Below are positions 25,574-33,144 of a stretch of 33,236 bases of DNA, piece by piece (position 1 is the first letter of the stretch; each line of letters starts with the position of its first letter). Under the pieces are notes generated by a model, which saw nothing but the letters and a program-made list of their open reading frames with translations, was not told the DNA's origin and ran no database searches. Both the position numbers and the translations under genes were made by a program. The DNA comes from Martelella mediterranea (GTDB taxonomy: Bacteria > Pseudomonadota > Alphaproteobacteria > Rhizobiales > Rhizobiaceae): positions 1-33,236 of the forward strand of contig NZ_SMAR01000039.1 of assembly GCF_004342225.1 (NCBI RefSeq), in the 5' to 3' direction.

Positions 25574-26680
25574 ATGTCTAAAACTCCGATCATCCAGTTT
25601 GGCACGAGTCGTTTCCTGCAGGCGCATCTGGATCTGTTCATTTCCGAGGCAGCGGCCAACAACGAGGCGCTGGGGGGCATCACGGTGGTGCAGACGAGCG
25701 GCCACGGCGGGCGGGCGAAGCGGCTTTCGGCGCTTGCTGAGGGTTATGGTGTTCGCCTGCGCGGCCTGAGCGAGGGCGAACGGGTCGACGAAACCCTTCA
25801 TGTGACAAGCATCAAACGCGGCCTGGGTCTGGTCGATGACCGCGCTGAGGTGCAGCGCATCATCGTCGAAGAGGCCGAGATCATTGTCTCGAACACCGCC
25901 GATGCGGGTTTTCGCCCGCAGCCGGCCGACCGGTCGTCGCAATTCGATCCGGCCATGTCCTATCCGGCCAAGCTGGCGCACCTGTTGCGCCCCCGCTTCG
26001 AGGCCGGGGCCGCCGCGCCGCAGATCATGCCGACCGAACTCGTCCGGAGCAATGGTGATGTGCTGCGCGGGCTGGTGCTCGACGCAGCAGCCCGCATGGA
26101 CACGCGCTATCGTACCTGGCTGGCGGAAGAGGTGCTCTGGGTCAATTCGCTGGTCGACCGCATCGTGTCCGAGCCGCTCGAACCCGCTGGCGCTATCGCC
26201 GAACCCTACGCGCTCTGGGCCATCGAGGACCGGTCGGGCCTGCGCCTGCCCTGCCGCCATCCCGCCATCAACGTCGTGGCCGATCTCGGTCCGATTGAGC
26301 GCCGCAAGCTCTTTGTTCTCAACCTCGGACACACATGGATGGTCTCCGACTGGCTGGCACGCGGACGCGTCGGCGCAATCTTCGTGCGGGATGTCATGGC
26401 GGACCCAGACTGGTCGAACCGCCTTCGTGCGCTCTACGCCGAAGAGGTCATGCCGGGTTTTGTCGCTGCCGGTGAGGAGGATGGGATCGAAGACTATATT
26501 GAGATCACGCTCGAGCGTTTCGCCAATCCGTTTCTCGACCATCGGCTGGAGGACATCGCCGCAAACCATGGCGAAAAGCTGCGTCGCCGGATCGGCGCCT
26601 TTGTCGAATGGGCGCGGCAGCATGGCGACGGGCGTGGGAAGCCTTTACTGGAAGCGGCATTGAAGGAGGAAGACACGTGA
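25574..26680 (+). CDS. Mannitol dehydrogenase-family oxidoreductase (polyol / hexuronate dehydrogenase)
   Basis: NAD-dependent long-chain polyol dehydrogenase, 368 residues. The N-terminal Rossmann part starts IIQFGTSRFLQAHLDLF, a GxxxF-R-H-type motif of the family. The C-terminal part has the catalytic Lys245, Asn250 and His253 in KLFVLNLGH, and EPYALWAIED and NPFLDHRLEDIAANHGEKL, all as in mannitol dehydrogenase, mannonate oxidoreductase and tagaturonate reductase. The exact substrate is open; at 368 residues it is shorter than classical mannitol dehydrogenase (about 490) and nearer to the tagaturonate-reductase-like branch. GGAGGAAGG just upstream fixes the ATG at 25574. The stop overlaps the start of the next gene, so the two form a coupled pair. 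Confidence 0.85.
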   Translation: MSKTPIIQFGTSRFLQAHLDLFISEAAANNEALGGITVVQTSGHGGRAKRLSALAEGYGVRLRGLSEGERVDETLHVTSIKRGLGLVDDRAEVQRIIVEEAEIIVSNTADAGFRPQPADRSSQFDPAMSYPAKLAHLLRPRFEAGAAAPQIMPTELVRSNGDVLRGLVLDAAARMDTRYRTWLAEEVLWVNSLVDRIVSEPLEPAGAIAEPYALWAIEDRSGLRLPCRHPAINVVADLGPIERRKLFVLNLGHTWMVSDWLARGRVGAIFVRDVMADPDWSNRLRALYAEEVMPGFVAAGEEDGIEDYIEITLERFANPFLDHRLEDIAANHGEKLRRRIGAFVEWARQHGDGRGKPLLEAALKEEDT

Positions 26681-27639
26681 AGACAAACCGGATCGGCCGC
26701 ACGGCCGTGGACGTCACCGAAGTCTCCTTCGGTTGCGCCAGCGTCGGCAACCTCTATCGGGAGATTACCGACGACGATGCCAGGGCTGTGCTGGAAACGG
26801 CCTGGAGGGGCGGGATCCGCTATTTCGACACCGCGCCGCATTATGGCCGGGGGCTTTCGGAAATGCGGCTCGGGCGTTTTTTCGAAGGGCGTACCGGATA
26901 TGCGGTGTCGACCAAGGTCGGCCGTATTCTCTCCCCGGCGGCGGAGCCCATCGCGGAAGTGGACGGTTTCGTGAAGCCGGCGCAAAACGATGTGCACTAC
27001 GACTATTCCGGCGATGGTATCGAGGAAAGCCTCGAGCAGAGTTTTCAGCGGCTTGGCCGCACCCATATCGATATCGTCTATGTGCACGATATCGGCGAAT
27101 ATACGCACGGTTCCGGTAATGCGGCGCATATGGAGGATTTCCTCGGCTCCGGCTATGAGCGTCTTGTCCGGCTGAAGGAGGCCGGCCGGATCGGGGCTTT
27201 CGGGCTGGGGGTGAACGAGTGTCAGGTCTGCCTCGATGTGATGGATCACGGGCCGATCGATGTCATCCTTCTGGCGGGCCGGTTGACGCTGCTCGACCGT
27301 TCGGCCGAGGCGGAACTCGTTCCCCGCTGCCGCAAGACGGAAACCAGCCTCGTGCTCGGCGGCATCTTCAACTCGGGCATCCTTGCGACCGGTCCGGTCG
27401 ATGGCGCGACCTACGATTACGGGCCGGCGCCGCAGGCGGTGCTGGATCAGGTGGCTGCGCTGCAGACAGAGGCGGAACGGCTTGGACTGACCCTGCCGAC
27501 GGCCGCGCTGCAGTTTGCAAAGCGCCACCCGGCATCGGCCTCGGTTCTGATCGGCACGGCCAAACCCGCTACGCTTTCGCGAAATCTTGAGGCATTGCAG
27601 GCCGACATACCCGCTGAGGCAGACCGTCTTCTAGGCTAG
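26677..27639 (+). CDS. Aldo-keto reductase, D-threo-aldose 1-dehydrogenase (L-fucose dehydrogenase)-like
   Basis: NAD(P)-dependent oxidoreductase with the AKR (alpha/beta)8 barrel, 320 residues. The catalytic tetrad is complete: D51 and Y56 in YFDTAPHYG, K80 in STKVGR and H137 in VYVHDIGEY. The HDIGEYTHG segment and overall order match the D-threo-aldose 1-dehydrogenase / pyridoxal 4-dehydrogenase branch, whose members oxidise L-fucose, D-arabinose or related sugars to lactones. The start is GTG at 26677, overlapping the previous stop (GTGA), with AAGGAGGAAG upstream. It overlaps the convergent GntR gene by 9 bp at its 3' end. Confidence 0.85.
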   Translation: MKTNRIGRTAVDVTEVSFGCASVGNLYREITDDDARAVLETAWRGGIRYFDTAPHYGRGLSEMRLGRFFEGRTGYAVSTKVGRILSPAAEPIAEVDGFVKPAQNDVHYDYSGDGIEESLEQSFQRLGRTHIDIVYVHDIGEYTHGSGNAAHMEDFLGSGYERLVRLKEAGRIGAFGLGVNECQVCLDVMDHGPIDVILLAGRLTLLDRSAEAELVPRCRKTETSLVLGGIFNSGILATGPVDGATYDYGPAPQAVLDQVAALQTEAERLGLTLPTAALQFAKRHPASASVLIGTAKPATLSRNLEALQADIPAEADRLLG

Positions 27640-28533
27640 TTCGTGGTCGCGGAGCGACGACAGAAGCGTCGTCTTGGAGGTGCGCAGATGGCGTGAGGCC
27701 GCATCGCGGGCCGCGGCGGCGTCGCGTCTTTCAAGCGCGTCGATGATCGCCAGATGCTCGCCGATTGCGGCGGCGTTGCGGGCCTTTTCATCGGTCTTGT
27801 CCCACATGTAGTGATAATGGAAGATGAGCGATATGACCTTCTGAAACTCCTCGACGAAGCGGTTCTTGACGATCGAATTGATGGCGGCATGGAAGGCTTC
27901 GTCGAGCTTGGAAAATTCGTGATAATCCGTCTCGATGCTCTGCTGAAGCGCGATATGGGCTGTCCGCAATGCGGCGAGCCTGGCCCAGATGGGATGGTCG
28001 ACGGGTGCCTCGACGGCCTGGTTCACGGCATTGAGTTCCAGGATCGAACGGAAGTCCGACAGCTCCACCGCGAACTCCATCGTGAAGCCACGGAGCGTCC
28101 AGCCGCCTTTTTTGCGGCGGGCCACAAGGCCGAAGCGGCTGAGGCCGGCCAGAAATTCCTTGATCTCATGCTGGGGCACGCCGAAGGTCCGCGAAAGATC
28201 GGCCACCGACAAGGGCGTGTCGGCCGGGACATCGAAGCGCAGGATCCAGTCGAGAAAGCGCTGTTCGAGATCGTCGCTCGGTATGTCCGGCTGCGCGATC
28301 TTGATGCGGTCGGCATCGACCGGCTTGCGCAGCATGTGCTTTTCCCGCCCCTCCCACGAAATCAGACCTTGCTCCTGCATCCGGCTCAGGCAACGCCGCA
28401 CCACCGTCCGGCTGACGTCGGCAACTTCGCTTAAACTGGTTTCGGCCGGGATTGCCGCACCGACCGGCCATGTCTCGCAATAATCGAGCAGTCGGTTATA
28501 TGCCGTTCTGAAGCGGGTGTCGCTTCTTGCCAT
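27631..28533 (-). CDS. GntR-family (FCD-type) regulator with an apparent second winged-helix domain
   Basis: Predicted repressor of the surrounding sugar genes, 300 residues. The first winged helix lies near residues 8-70 (PAETSLSEVADVSRTVVRRCLSRM, then QGLISWEG). A second, similar segment follows at about 88-150 (PLSVADLSRTFGVPQHEIKEFLAGLSRFGLV and a KKGG wing). The C-terminal FCD effector domain (about 150-300) has DEAFHAAI, HYHYMWDKT and HLAIIDALERRD, with the His/Asp residues that bind metal and ligand in this family. One winged helix is normal, so the total is longer than usual FadR/FCD proteins (about 230). ATG at 28533 has GGGGAT upstream. It is divergent from the ABC operon across a 133-bp region with two candidate operators. 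Confidence 0.9.
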   Translation of the reverse strand: MARSDTRFRTAYNRLLDYCETWPVGAAIPAETSLSEVADVSRTVVRRCLSRMQEQGLISWEGREKHMLRKPVDADRIKIAQPDIPSDDLEQRFLDWILRFDVPADTPLSVADLSRTFGVPQHEIKEFLAGLSRFGLVARRKKGGWTLRGFTMEFAVELSDFRSILELNAVNQAVEAPVDHPIWARLAALRTAHIALQQSIETDYHEFSKLDEAFHAAINSIVKNRFVEEFQKVISLIFHYHYMWDKTDEKARNAAAIGEHLAIIDALERRDAAAARDAASRHLRTSKTTLLSSLRDHELA

Positions 28534-28575
28534 TGCTTTTATCCCCACGAATCGCGCCGTCAGTTCACAATATGA

Positions 28576-28589
28576 TAGTACTAAATTAT
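28576..28589 (+). promoter_or_regulatory. Candidate GntR operator, copy B
   Basis: TAGTACTAAATTAT starts with the 8-bp palindrome TAGTACTA. It matches copy C (28626-28639) at 12 of 14 positions and starts exactly 50 bp upstream of it, close to five helical turns. It lies upstream of the probable -35 box of the ABC operon. Confidence 0.6.
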
Positions 28590-28598
28590 AAAAAACAA

Positions 28599-28627
28599 TT
28601 GACGCGCATCAAGTACACCGTTATCTG
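28599..28627 (+). promoter_or_regulatory. Probable promoter of the sugar ABC operon
   Basis: TTGACG at 28599-28604 and TATCTG at 28622-28627 are separated by 17 bp, a sigma-70 type arrangement. The two candidate operators flank it, one upstream and one over the start region, as expected for repression. Confidence 0.5.
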
Positions 28628-28639
28628 GTATTAAATTAT
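28626..28639 (+). promoter_or_regulatory. Candidate GntR operator, copy C
   Basis: TGGTATTAAATTAT repeats copy B with two changes. It overlaps the end of the -10 box and the expected transcription start of the ABC operon, 27 bp before the permease start codon. Confidence 0.6.
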
Positions 28640-28666
28640 TACGTACAGAACGAGGGAGGAGACCTC

Positions 28667-29698
28667 ATGTTCGATGCGAGCGGACCGGTGCAGGGCCGCG
28701 GCTGGGGAGGCGTGTCGTTCGGGCAGGCCCAGTTCCACCGGCTTTCGGCGCTGATCACGCTCCTGTTGCTGATCGTCGGGTTCGGTCTTGCGAACCAGGC
28801 CTTTTTTTCGGTCAACAATGGCCTGACCGTGCTGTTGCAGACATCGGTGATCGGTCTTCTCGGCATCGGCATGACAATGGTGATCATCACCGGTGGCATC
28901 GATCTGTCCGTCGGCTCTGTCCTGGCCCTTTCCGGCGTTATCACTGCAATGTCCGTCAAGGCAGGTCTGCCCGTCGCCCCGGCCATGCTGGTGGGCGTGA
29001 TGGCCGGGGCTCTCTGCGGCGCGTTCAACGGTTTCGTCATTACCAGGCTGCGCATTCCGCCCTTCGTCGCAACGCTCGGAATGATGCTGATCGCCCGCGG
29101 TCTGGCGCTGCAGCTGACGGGCGCACGCCCCATCTCCCAGCTCGGCGAGGCCTTCGGCATGCTCGGAAACGGCGCGCTGTTCCGCGTCGTCGAGATGCAG
29201 GCGAACGGCTTTCCAAGGGTGATCTTCCCCGGCATTCCCTATCCGGCGATCCTCATGTTTGCGATGGCGATTGCCGCGGCCTACCTGTTGAACCGCCGCC
29301 AGATCGGCCGCCACATCTATGCCACCGGTTCCAACGAGGAGGCCGCGCGCCTTTCCGGTGTGAGGACGAACCACACCAAGCTGTTCGCTTACACCATGTC
29401 CGGCGCTCTGGCCGGGGTTGCGGGCAATGTGTTGATGTCGCGGCTCGTCACCGCCCAGCCCAGCGAAGGCGTGATGTATGAGCTCGATGCGATCGCTGCT
29501 GCCGTCATTGGCGGCGCGTCGCTGTCCGGCGGCGTCGGCACGATCTCCGGCACCATGATCGGCGCCTTCATCATCGGTATCCTGCGCAACGGCCTCAATA
29601 TGGCGGGCGTCTCCGCCTTCATTCAGCAGATCGTGATCGGCTTCGTCGTTATCGGCGCGGTCTGGATCGACCAGGTGCGCAGTCGCAGGAGCGACTGA
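28667..29698 (+). CDS. Ribose-type sugar ABC transporter permease (RbsC family)
   Basis: Inner-membrane channel of a carbohydrate-uptake (CUT2) importer, 343 residues with eight to ten hydrophobic segments. Family marks are MTMVIITGGIDLSVGSVLALSG, NGFVITRLRIPPFVATLGMMLIARGLAL, the GRHIYATGSNEEAARLSGV loop that touches the ATPase, and AVIGGASLSGGVGTISGT. GGGAGGAGA precedes the ATG. First gene of a four-gene operon with binding protein, ATPase and zinc dehydrogenase; permease-first order is less common than binding-protein-first. Confidence 0.95.
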   Translation: MFDASGPVQGRGWGGVSFGQAQFHRLSALITLLLLIVGFGLANQAFFSVNNGLTVLLQTSVIGLLGIGMTMVIITGGIDLSVGSVLALSGVITAMSVKAGLPVAPAMLVGVMAGALCGAFNGFVITRLRIPPFVATLGMMLIARGLALQLTGARPISQLGEAFGMLGNGALFRVVEMQANGFPRVIFPGIPYPAILMFAMAIAAAYLLNRRQIGRHIYATGSNEEAARLSGVRTNHTKLFAYTMSGALAGVAGNVLMSRLVTAQPSEGVMYELDAIAAAVIGGASLSGGVGTISGTMIGAFIIGILRNGLNMAGVSAFIQQIVIGFVVIGAVWIDQVRSRRSD

Positions 29699-29738
29699 CC
29701 ACCTCGGTTTGTGTGCATCTCAAAAGAGGAGGAATGAG

Positions 29739-30677
29739 ATGAAAACCCTGAAATACCTTATCGCAGCGTCCGCGTTCGCACTGACCGCGGGAATGGCGCA
29801 TGCCGGCGAAATCGCCGTCATCGTGAAGACCACGAATTCCAACTTCTGGCAGAACGTCAACAAGGGCGCCCAGGCGGCCATCGAGAACCAGTCGGAGCAT
29901 ACGATGAGCTTCGACGGGCCGGCGGCCGAGAGCGATATCGCCGACGAGGTGAACCTGGTTGAAAACGCCATCAACCGCGGCGTCGCCGGCATCGTGCTGG
30001 CACCGTCAGACCCGGAAGCGCTCGGCCCGGTGGTCAATCGCGCCTATCAGAGCGGCATTCCCGTCGTCATCATCGATAGCGCTTTGGCCGACCAGTACAA
30101 GGACAGCTACCAGGCCTTCCTTTCGACCGACAACTGCGCGGCCGGCGAGCAGGTCGCAAAACGGATGATCGATGAGGCCGGGACGACGGGCAAGGTTGCC
30201 GTCATGTCCTATGTCGCGGGCGTCGGCTCGGAAATCGGCCGCGTCGGCTGCTTCCAGGACTATATCGGCGAAAATTCCGATATCGAGATTGTCGGTCCCT
30301 ATTATTCGGAAAGCCAGATGGCGAAGGCGCTGAACCAGACCACCGACATTCTGGCCGCCAATCCCGACCTCGTCGGCATCTTCGGTGCCAACGAACCGAC
30401 AGCCGTCGGCATGGGTCGTGCCATCGTCCAGGCCGGCAAGGCCGGCGATCTCGTGGCACTCGGCTTCGATGGCAATGCCGATCTGCAGGAGTTCGTGCGT
30501 GACGGCGTGCTGGAGGCCATTGCGGTGCAGGGCTCCTTCGCCATGGGCGAAAAAGGCGTGAACACGGTCATCGAACTGCTCAACGGCCAAAAGGTCGAAG
30601 ACTTCATCAACACCGGCGTCGTCATGGTCGACAAGGAGAATATCGACTCCGACGAAGCCCAGAACGTGCTCTACTGA
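29739..30677 (+). CDS. Sugar ABC transporter substrate-binding protein (RbsB-like, periplasmic-binding family 4)
   Basis: Periplasmic pentose/hexose binding protein of 312 residues. A Sec signal peptide (about 1-22, ending AGMAHA) is followed by GEIAVIVKTTNSNFWQNVNKGAQAA, the typical first strand and helix. NRGVAGIVLAPSDPEALGPVVNRA, the PVVIIDSAL hinge, GIFGANEPTAVGMGRAI and VALGFDGNADLQEFVRDGVLEAIAVQ are further family marks. The ligand cannot be read with certainty; a ribose-, xylose- or fructose-like sugar or polyol is likely. GAGGAGG lies upstream of the ATG at 29739. A 65-bp spacer with AGGCTGG...CCGGC inverted symmetry (30690-30710) leads to the ATPase gene. Confidence 0.95.
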   Translation: MKTLKYLIAASAFALTAGMAHAGEIAVIVKTTNSNFWQNVNKGAQAAIENQSEHTMSFDGPAAESDIADEVNLVENAINRGVAGIVLAPSDPEALGPVVNRAYQSGIPVVIIDSALADQYKDSYQAFLSTDNCAAGEQVAKRMIDEAGTTGKVAVMSYVAGVGSEIGRVGCFQDYIGENSDIEIVGPYYSESQMAKALNQTTDILAANPDLVGIFGANEPTAVGMGRAIVQAGKAGDLVALGFDGNADLQEFVRDGVLEAIAVQGSFAMGEKGVNTVIELLNGQKVEDFINTGVVMVDKENIDSDEAQNVLY

Positions 30678-30742
30678 GCCTTTGCCGGAGGCTGGCATAA
30701 AGCCTCCGGCCATTTTTCAAGCTCCAAGCGAAAGATCAAGCC

Positions 30743-31519
30743 ATGTCCCGAACACCGCTTGTCGAAATGATCGGTATCGAAAAACACTTTGGCGGCGTGC
30801 GCGCCGTGGATCATGTGTCGGTCGATCTCCATCCGGGCGAGGTCGTCGGCCTGCTTGGCCACAACGGGGCCGGCAAGTCCTGTCTGATGAAGATGCTCGC
30901 GGGCGCGATGGTCCCCAATGAGGGCGAAATCCGGGTGGATGGCGAGACAGTGCATTTTACCGAGCCGAACGACGCCCGGGCTGCCGGCATCGAGACCATC
31001 TATCAGACGCTTGCGCTGTCGGACCATCTCGATGCCCCGGCGAACCTGTTTCTCGGTCGCGAGCTCAAGACCCGGTTCGGCAATCTGGATGACGCCCGCA
31101 TGCTGCGTGAGGCGCGGGAGGTGCTTGCCCGGCTGAACCCGAATTTCAAGAACCTGCGCGATCCGGTCTCGAGCCTCTCGGGCGGTCAGCGGCAGGTGAT
31201 CGCGATTGCGCGGGCAATCTATTTCGATACCAAGATACTGATCATGGACGAGCCGACGGCAGCACTCGGGCCTTCCGAAACCGCCATGGTGGCGGATCTG
31301 ATCGTCAAGCTGCGCGATGAAGGCATCGGCATCTTTCTCGTCAGCCATGACATGCATGACGTGTTCGACTTGTGCGACCGCGTGGTCGTGATGAACAAGG
31401 GCCGGGTTGTCGGCGCACACCCCATCGATGAAGTGACCAAGGATGACGTGCTCAGCCTGATCATCAAGGGCGAACTGCCGGCCGACTGGTCCGCCAAGAA
31501 TCTGGAGCCGACAGCCTGA
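30743..31519 (+). CDS. Sugar ABC transporter ATP-binding protein, single-domain (FrcA-like)
   Basis: ATPase of the CUT2 importer, 258 residues. Walker A GHNGAGKS (39-46), signature LSGGQRQ (145-151), Walker [16 protein letters not shown] (165-179) and the H-loop VSHDMHDV are all present. It has a single ABC domain, as in the fructose importer ATPase FrcA of rhizobia, and not the tandem domains of RbsA; it would work as a homodimer. The stop codon overlaps the next start by one base (TGATG), so translation of the dehydrogenase is coupled. Confidence 0.95.
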   Translation: MSRTPLVEMIGIEKHFGGVRAVDHVSVDLHPGEVVGLLGHNGAGKSCLMKMLAGAMVPNEGEIRVDGETVHFTEPNDARAAGIETIYQTLALSDHLDAPANLFLGRELKTRFGNLDDARMLREAREVLARLNPNFKNLRDPVSSLSGGQRQVIAIARAIYFDTKILIMDEPTAALGPSETAMVADLIVKLRDEGIGIFLVSHDMHDVFDLCDRVVVMNKGRVVGAHPIDEVTKDDVLSLIIKGELPADWSAKNLEPTA

Positions 31520-32526
31520 TGGACACGAAAACGGACATGATGGAGAGTATCGTTTGCGTCGAACCTGGGCAGATGGCTCTGGAACAGAGGCCGCGCCCGG
31601 TTAAGGCGCCCGAAGGCTGGGTTCTGGTTGACATTGCGGCGATCGGAATCTGCGGGACGGATTACCACATCTTCGAGGGCAAGCATCCGTTTCTGGATTA
31701 TCCGCGCGTCATCGGCCATGAACTGTCCGGCCATATCGAAAGCGGGCCGGATGCCGGCAAGCTTGTCGTCATCAACCCCTATCTCTCCTGCGGCGCCTGC
31801 CGGGCCTGCCGGCGCGGCAAGCCGAACTGCTGCAGCGCGGTTTCGGTGCTCGGTGTCCACCGTGACGGCGGCATGTGCGCACGCATCGCCGTGCCGGCCG
31901 AAAACGTCTATCCGGCAGACGGTCTCACGCCGCAACAGGCTGCCATGGTGGAGTTTCTGGCCATCGGGGCACATGCGGTTGCCCGCTCCGGTACGGGGGA
32001 GGGGGACGTCGTGCTCGTGACCGGGGCCGGCCCGATCGGCATCGGCACGGCGCTGTTTGCCCGGCTGGCCGGCGCGGAGGTTCACCTGATGGACCTGAGC
32101 CCGACCCGGCTCGATCTCGCGCGCGACCTTTTCGGCTTCGAAAAACGGTACCAGCCCGACGAGGACATTCTTGCGGGTGCGCTCTCCGAAGGTTTCGATG
32201 TCGTCTTCGACGCAACCGGAAACGCCAGGGCAATCGAGGCGGGGTTTCCGCTGCTCGCCCATGGCGGAAGCGCCGTGCTCGTCAGCGTGGTGAAGGACGA
32301 TATCACCTTCGCCGATTCAGAATTCCACAAGCGCGAAGCCCGTATCATCGGCTCGCGCAACGCGCTGAAATCCGATTTCGAACGCGTGATGGCCGCAATG
32401 CGCGCGGGCGATATTCCAACCGACGCCCTTCAGTCCGAAGTCATCGCGATGGCTGACCTGCCCGGACGTTTCGCCGATCTGGTGGGCGCGCGCGACCATC
32501 TGGTGAAGGTGCTCGTTAGGCCGTGA
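31519..32526 (+). CDS. Zinc-dependent alcohol / polyol dehydrogenase (MDR family, RspB-like)
   Basis: Medium-chain dehydrogenase of 335 residues. Catalytic zinc ligands are C45 in GICGTDYH and H67-E68 in GHELSG; the structural zinc site is C91, C94, C97 and C105 in [15 protein letters not shown]. The Rossmann motif [15 protein letters not shown] follows the linker. This is the group of L-idonate, sorbitol, galactitol and L-galactonate 5-dehydrogenases and RspB. The ABC operon position says that it oxidises the imported sugar, polyol or sugar acid, or an early product. A rho-independent terminator follows 50 bp later. Confidence 0.93.
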   Translation: MDTKTDMMESIVCVEPGQMALEQRPRPVKAPEGWVLVDIAAIGICGTDYHIFEGKHPFLDYPRVIGHELSGHIESGPDAGKLVVINPYLSCGACRACRRGKPNCCSAVSVLGVHRDGGMCARIAVPAENVYPADGLTPQQAAMVEFLAIGAHAVARSGTGEGDVVLVTGAGPIGIGTALFARLAGAEVHLMDLSPTRLDLARDLFGFEKRYQPDEDILAGALSEGFDVVFDATGNARAIEAGFPLLAHGGSAVLVSVVKDDITFADSEFHKREARIIGSRNALKSDFERVMAAMRAGDIPTDALQSEVIAMADLPGRFADLVGARDHLVKVLVRP

Positions 32527-32575
32527 GCCTGGCCGCCACCGCGCTGTCCCTGAAAGGGTATCCCACGACAGGTAA

Positions 32576-32606
32576 ACCCGCCGCCGCATCGAAGCGGCGG
32601 GTCTTT
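32576..32606 (+). terminator. Terminator of the sugar ABC operon
   Basis: The 9-bp perfect stem ACCCGCCGC/GCGGCGGGT (32576-32584 with 32594-32602) has a 9-nt loop and is followed by TCTTT. It ends the four-gene operon. Confidence 0.85.
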
Positions 32607-32809
32607 GACGTTACTGGCGAACCGCTTTGACGTCCGAGATCGCCTGGAGATAGCCGACCCATCGCATCGGCATTCTCCTCCGTCATGGCCCAGTCGGCTC
32701 GAAGCTGTGTTTTTGGTCAACTCGAAGAACGTTGTGGGAACATATCCTGCGGGATTGATCTGCGAAGCGCCCGCTCGTGACATTGAGCTCCGATTTAAGG
32801 AGTGTGTTG
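32607..32809. other. Intergenic stretch before the transposase fragment
   Basis: About 200 bp without a credible gene. The outer end of the Tn3-like element should lie here, but I could not recognise a 38-bp Tn3-type terminal repeat by eye. Confidence 0.4.
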
Positions 32810-33080
32810 ATGAGTATCGGTATTTCAAGTTCGGATTTTGTCGGCCAATGGAGCCTGAGCTTCGCCGACATTGAGTTCATCAATTCCAAACCGGCTGCTA
32901 CCAAGCTCGGCCTGGCCGCTCAGTTGAAGTTTTTCAACGCTCGCGGTTTTTTCGCTGACAATGATACATTGATCCCGAACAATGCGGGCGAATATCTGGC
33001 TGTGCAGATCGGCGTCCGAGCCGACACGCTATCCGGCTATGATTTCGGTGGGAGAAGTGCCCGACGGGATTGCGCCGAGA
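32810..33080 (+). pseudogene. N-terminal fragment of a Tn3-family transposase (DUF4158 region)
   Basis: About 90 residues match the start of Tn3-family TnpA proteins, the DUF4158 region: DFVGQWSLSFADIEFINSKPAATKLGLAAQLKFF, then NNAGEYLAVQIGV and YDFGGRSARRDCAEI. A complete TnpA has nearly 1000 residues. Family character stops near 33080; the same frame stays open to 33169 but its residues look random. AAGGAG at 32797-32802 is 7 nt before the ATG. It is a dead remnant, cut short by deletion and a second insertion just to its right. Confidence 0.65.
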
Positions 33081-33144
33081 TTTTCCTGACATCAGCGTCG
33101 TCATCGGCAGCCTTCCGATCGCGGGCTTTCAGCGGCCGGGGCTC

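Noticed and set aside
25553-26623. Long open frame of 356 codons on the minus strand over the polyol dehydrogenase gene
   Set aside because: It lies antisense to a clear enzyme gene in high-GC DNA where third-position G/C removes stops; the residues show no domain and there is no ribosome-binding site.
26494-27528. Open frame of 344 codons on the minus strand over the aldo-keto reductase gene
   Set aside because: It is antisense to a gene with an intact catalytic tetrad; the Arg/His-rich composition is typical of a shadow frame.
31219-32262. Open frame of 347 codons on the minus strand over the ATPase and zinc dehydrogenase
   Set aside because: It runs across two well-defined coupled genes and has no recognisable motif.
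32605-32904. Short frames on both strands before the transposase fragment, including a minus-strand 20-codon frame after GGAGGAGA near 32610-32675
   Set aside because: Despite a ribosome-binding-site-like sequence for the 20-codon frame, no similarity or context supports it; the others overlap the Tn3 fragment.
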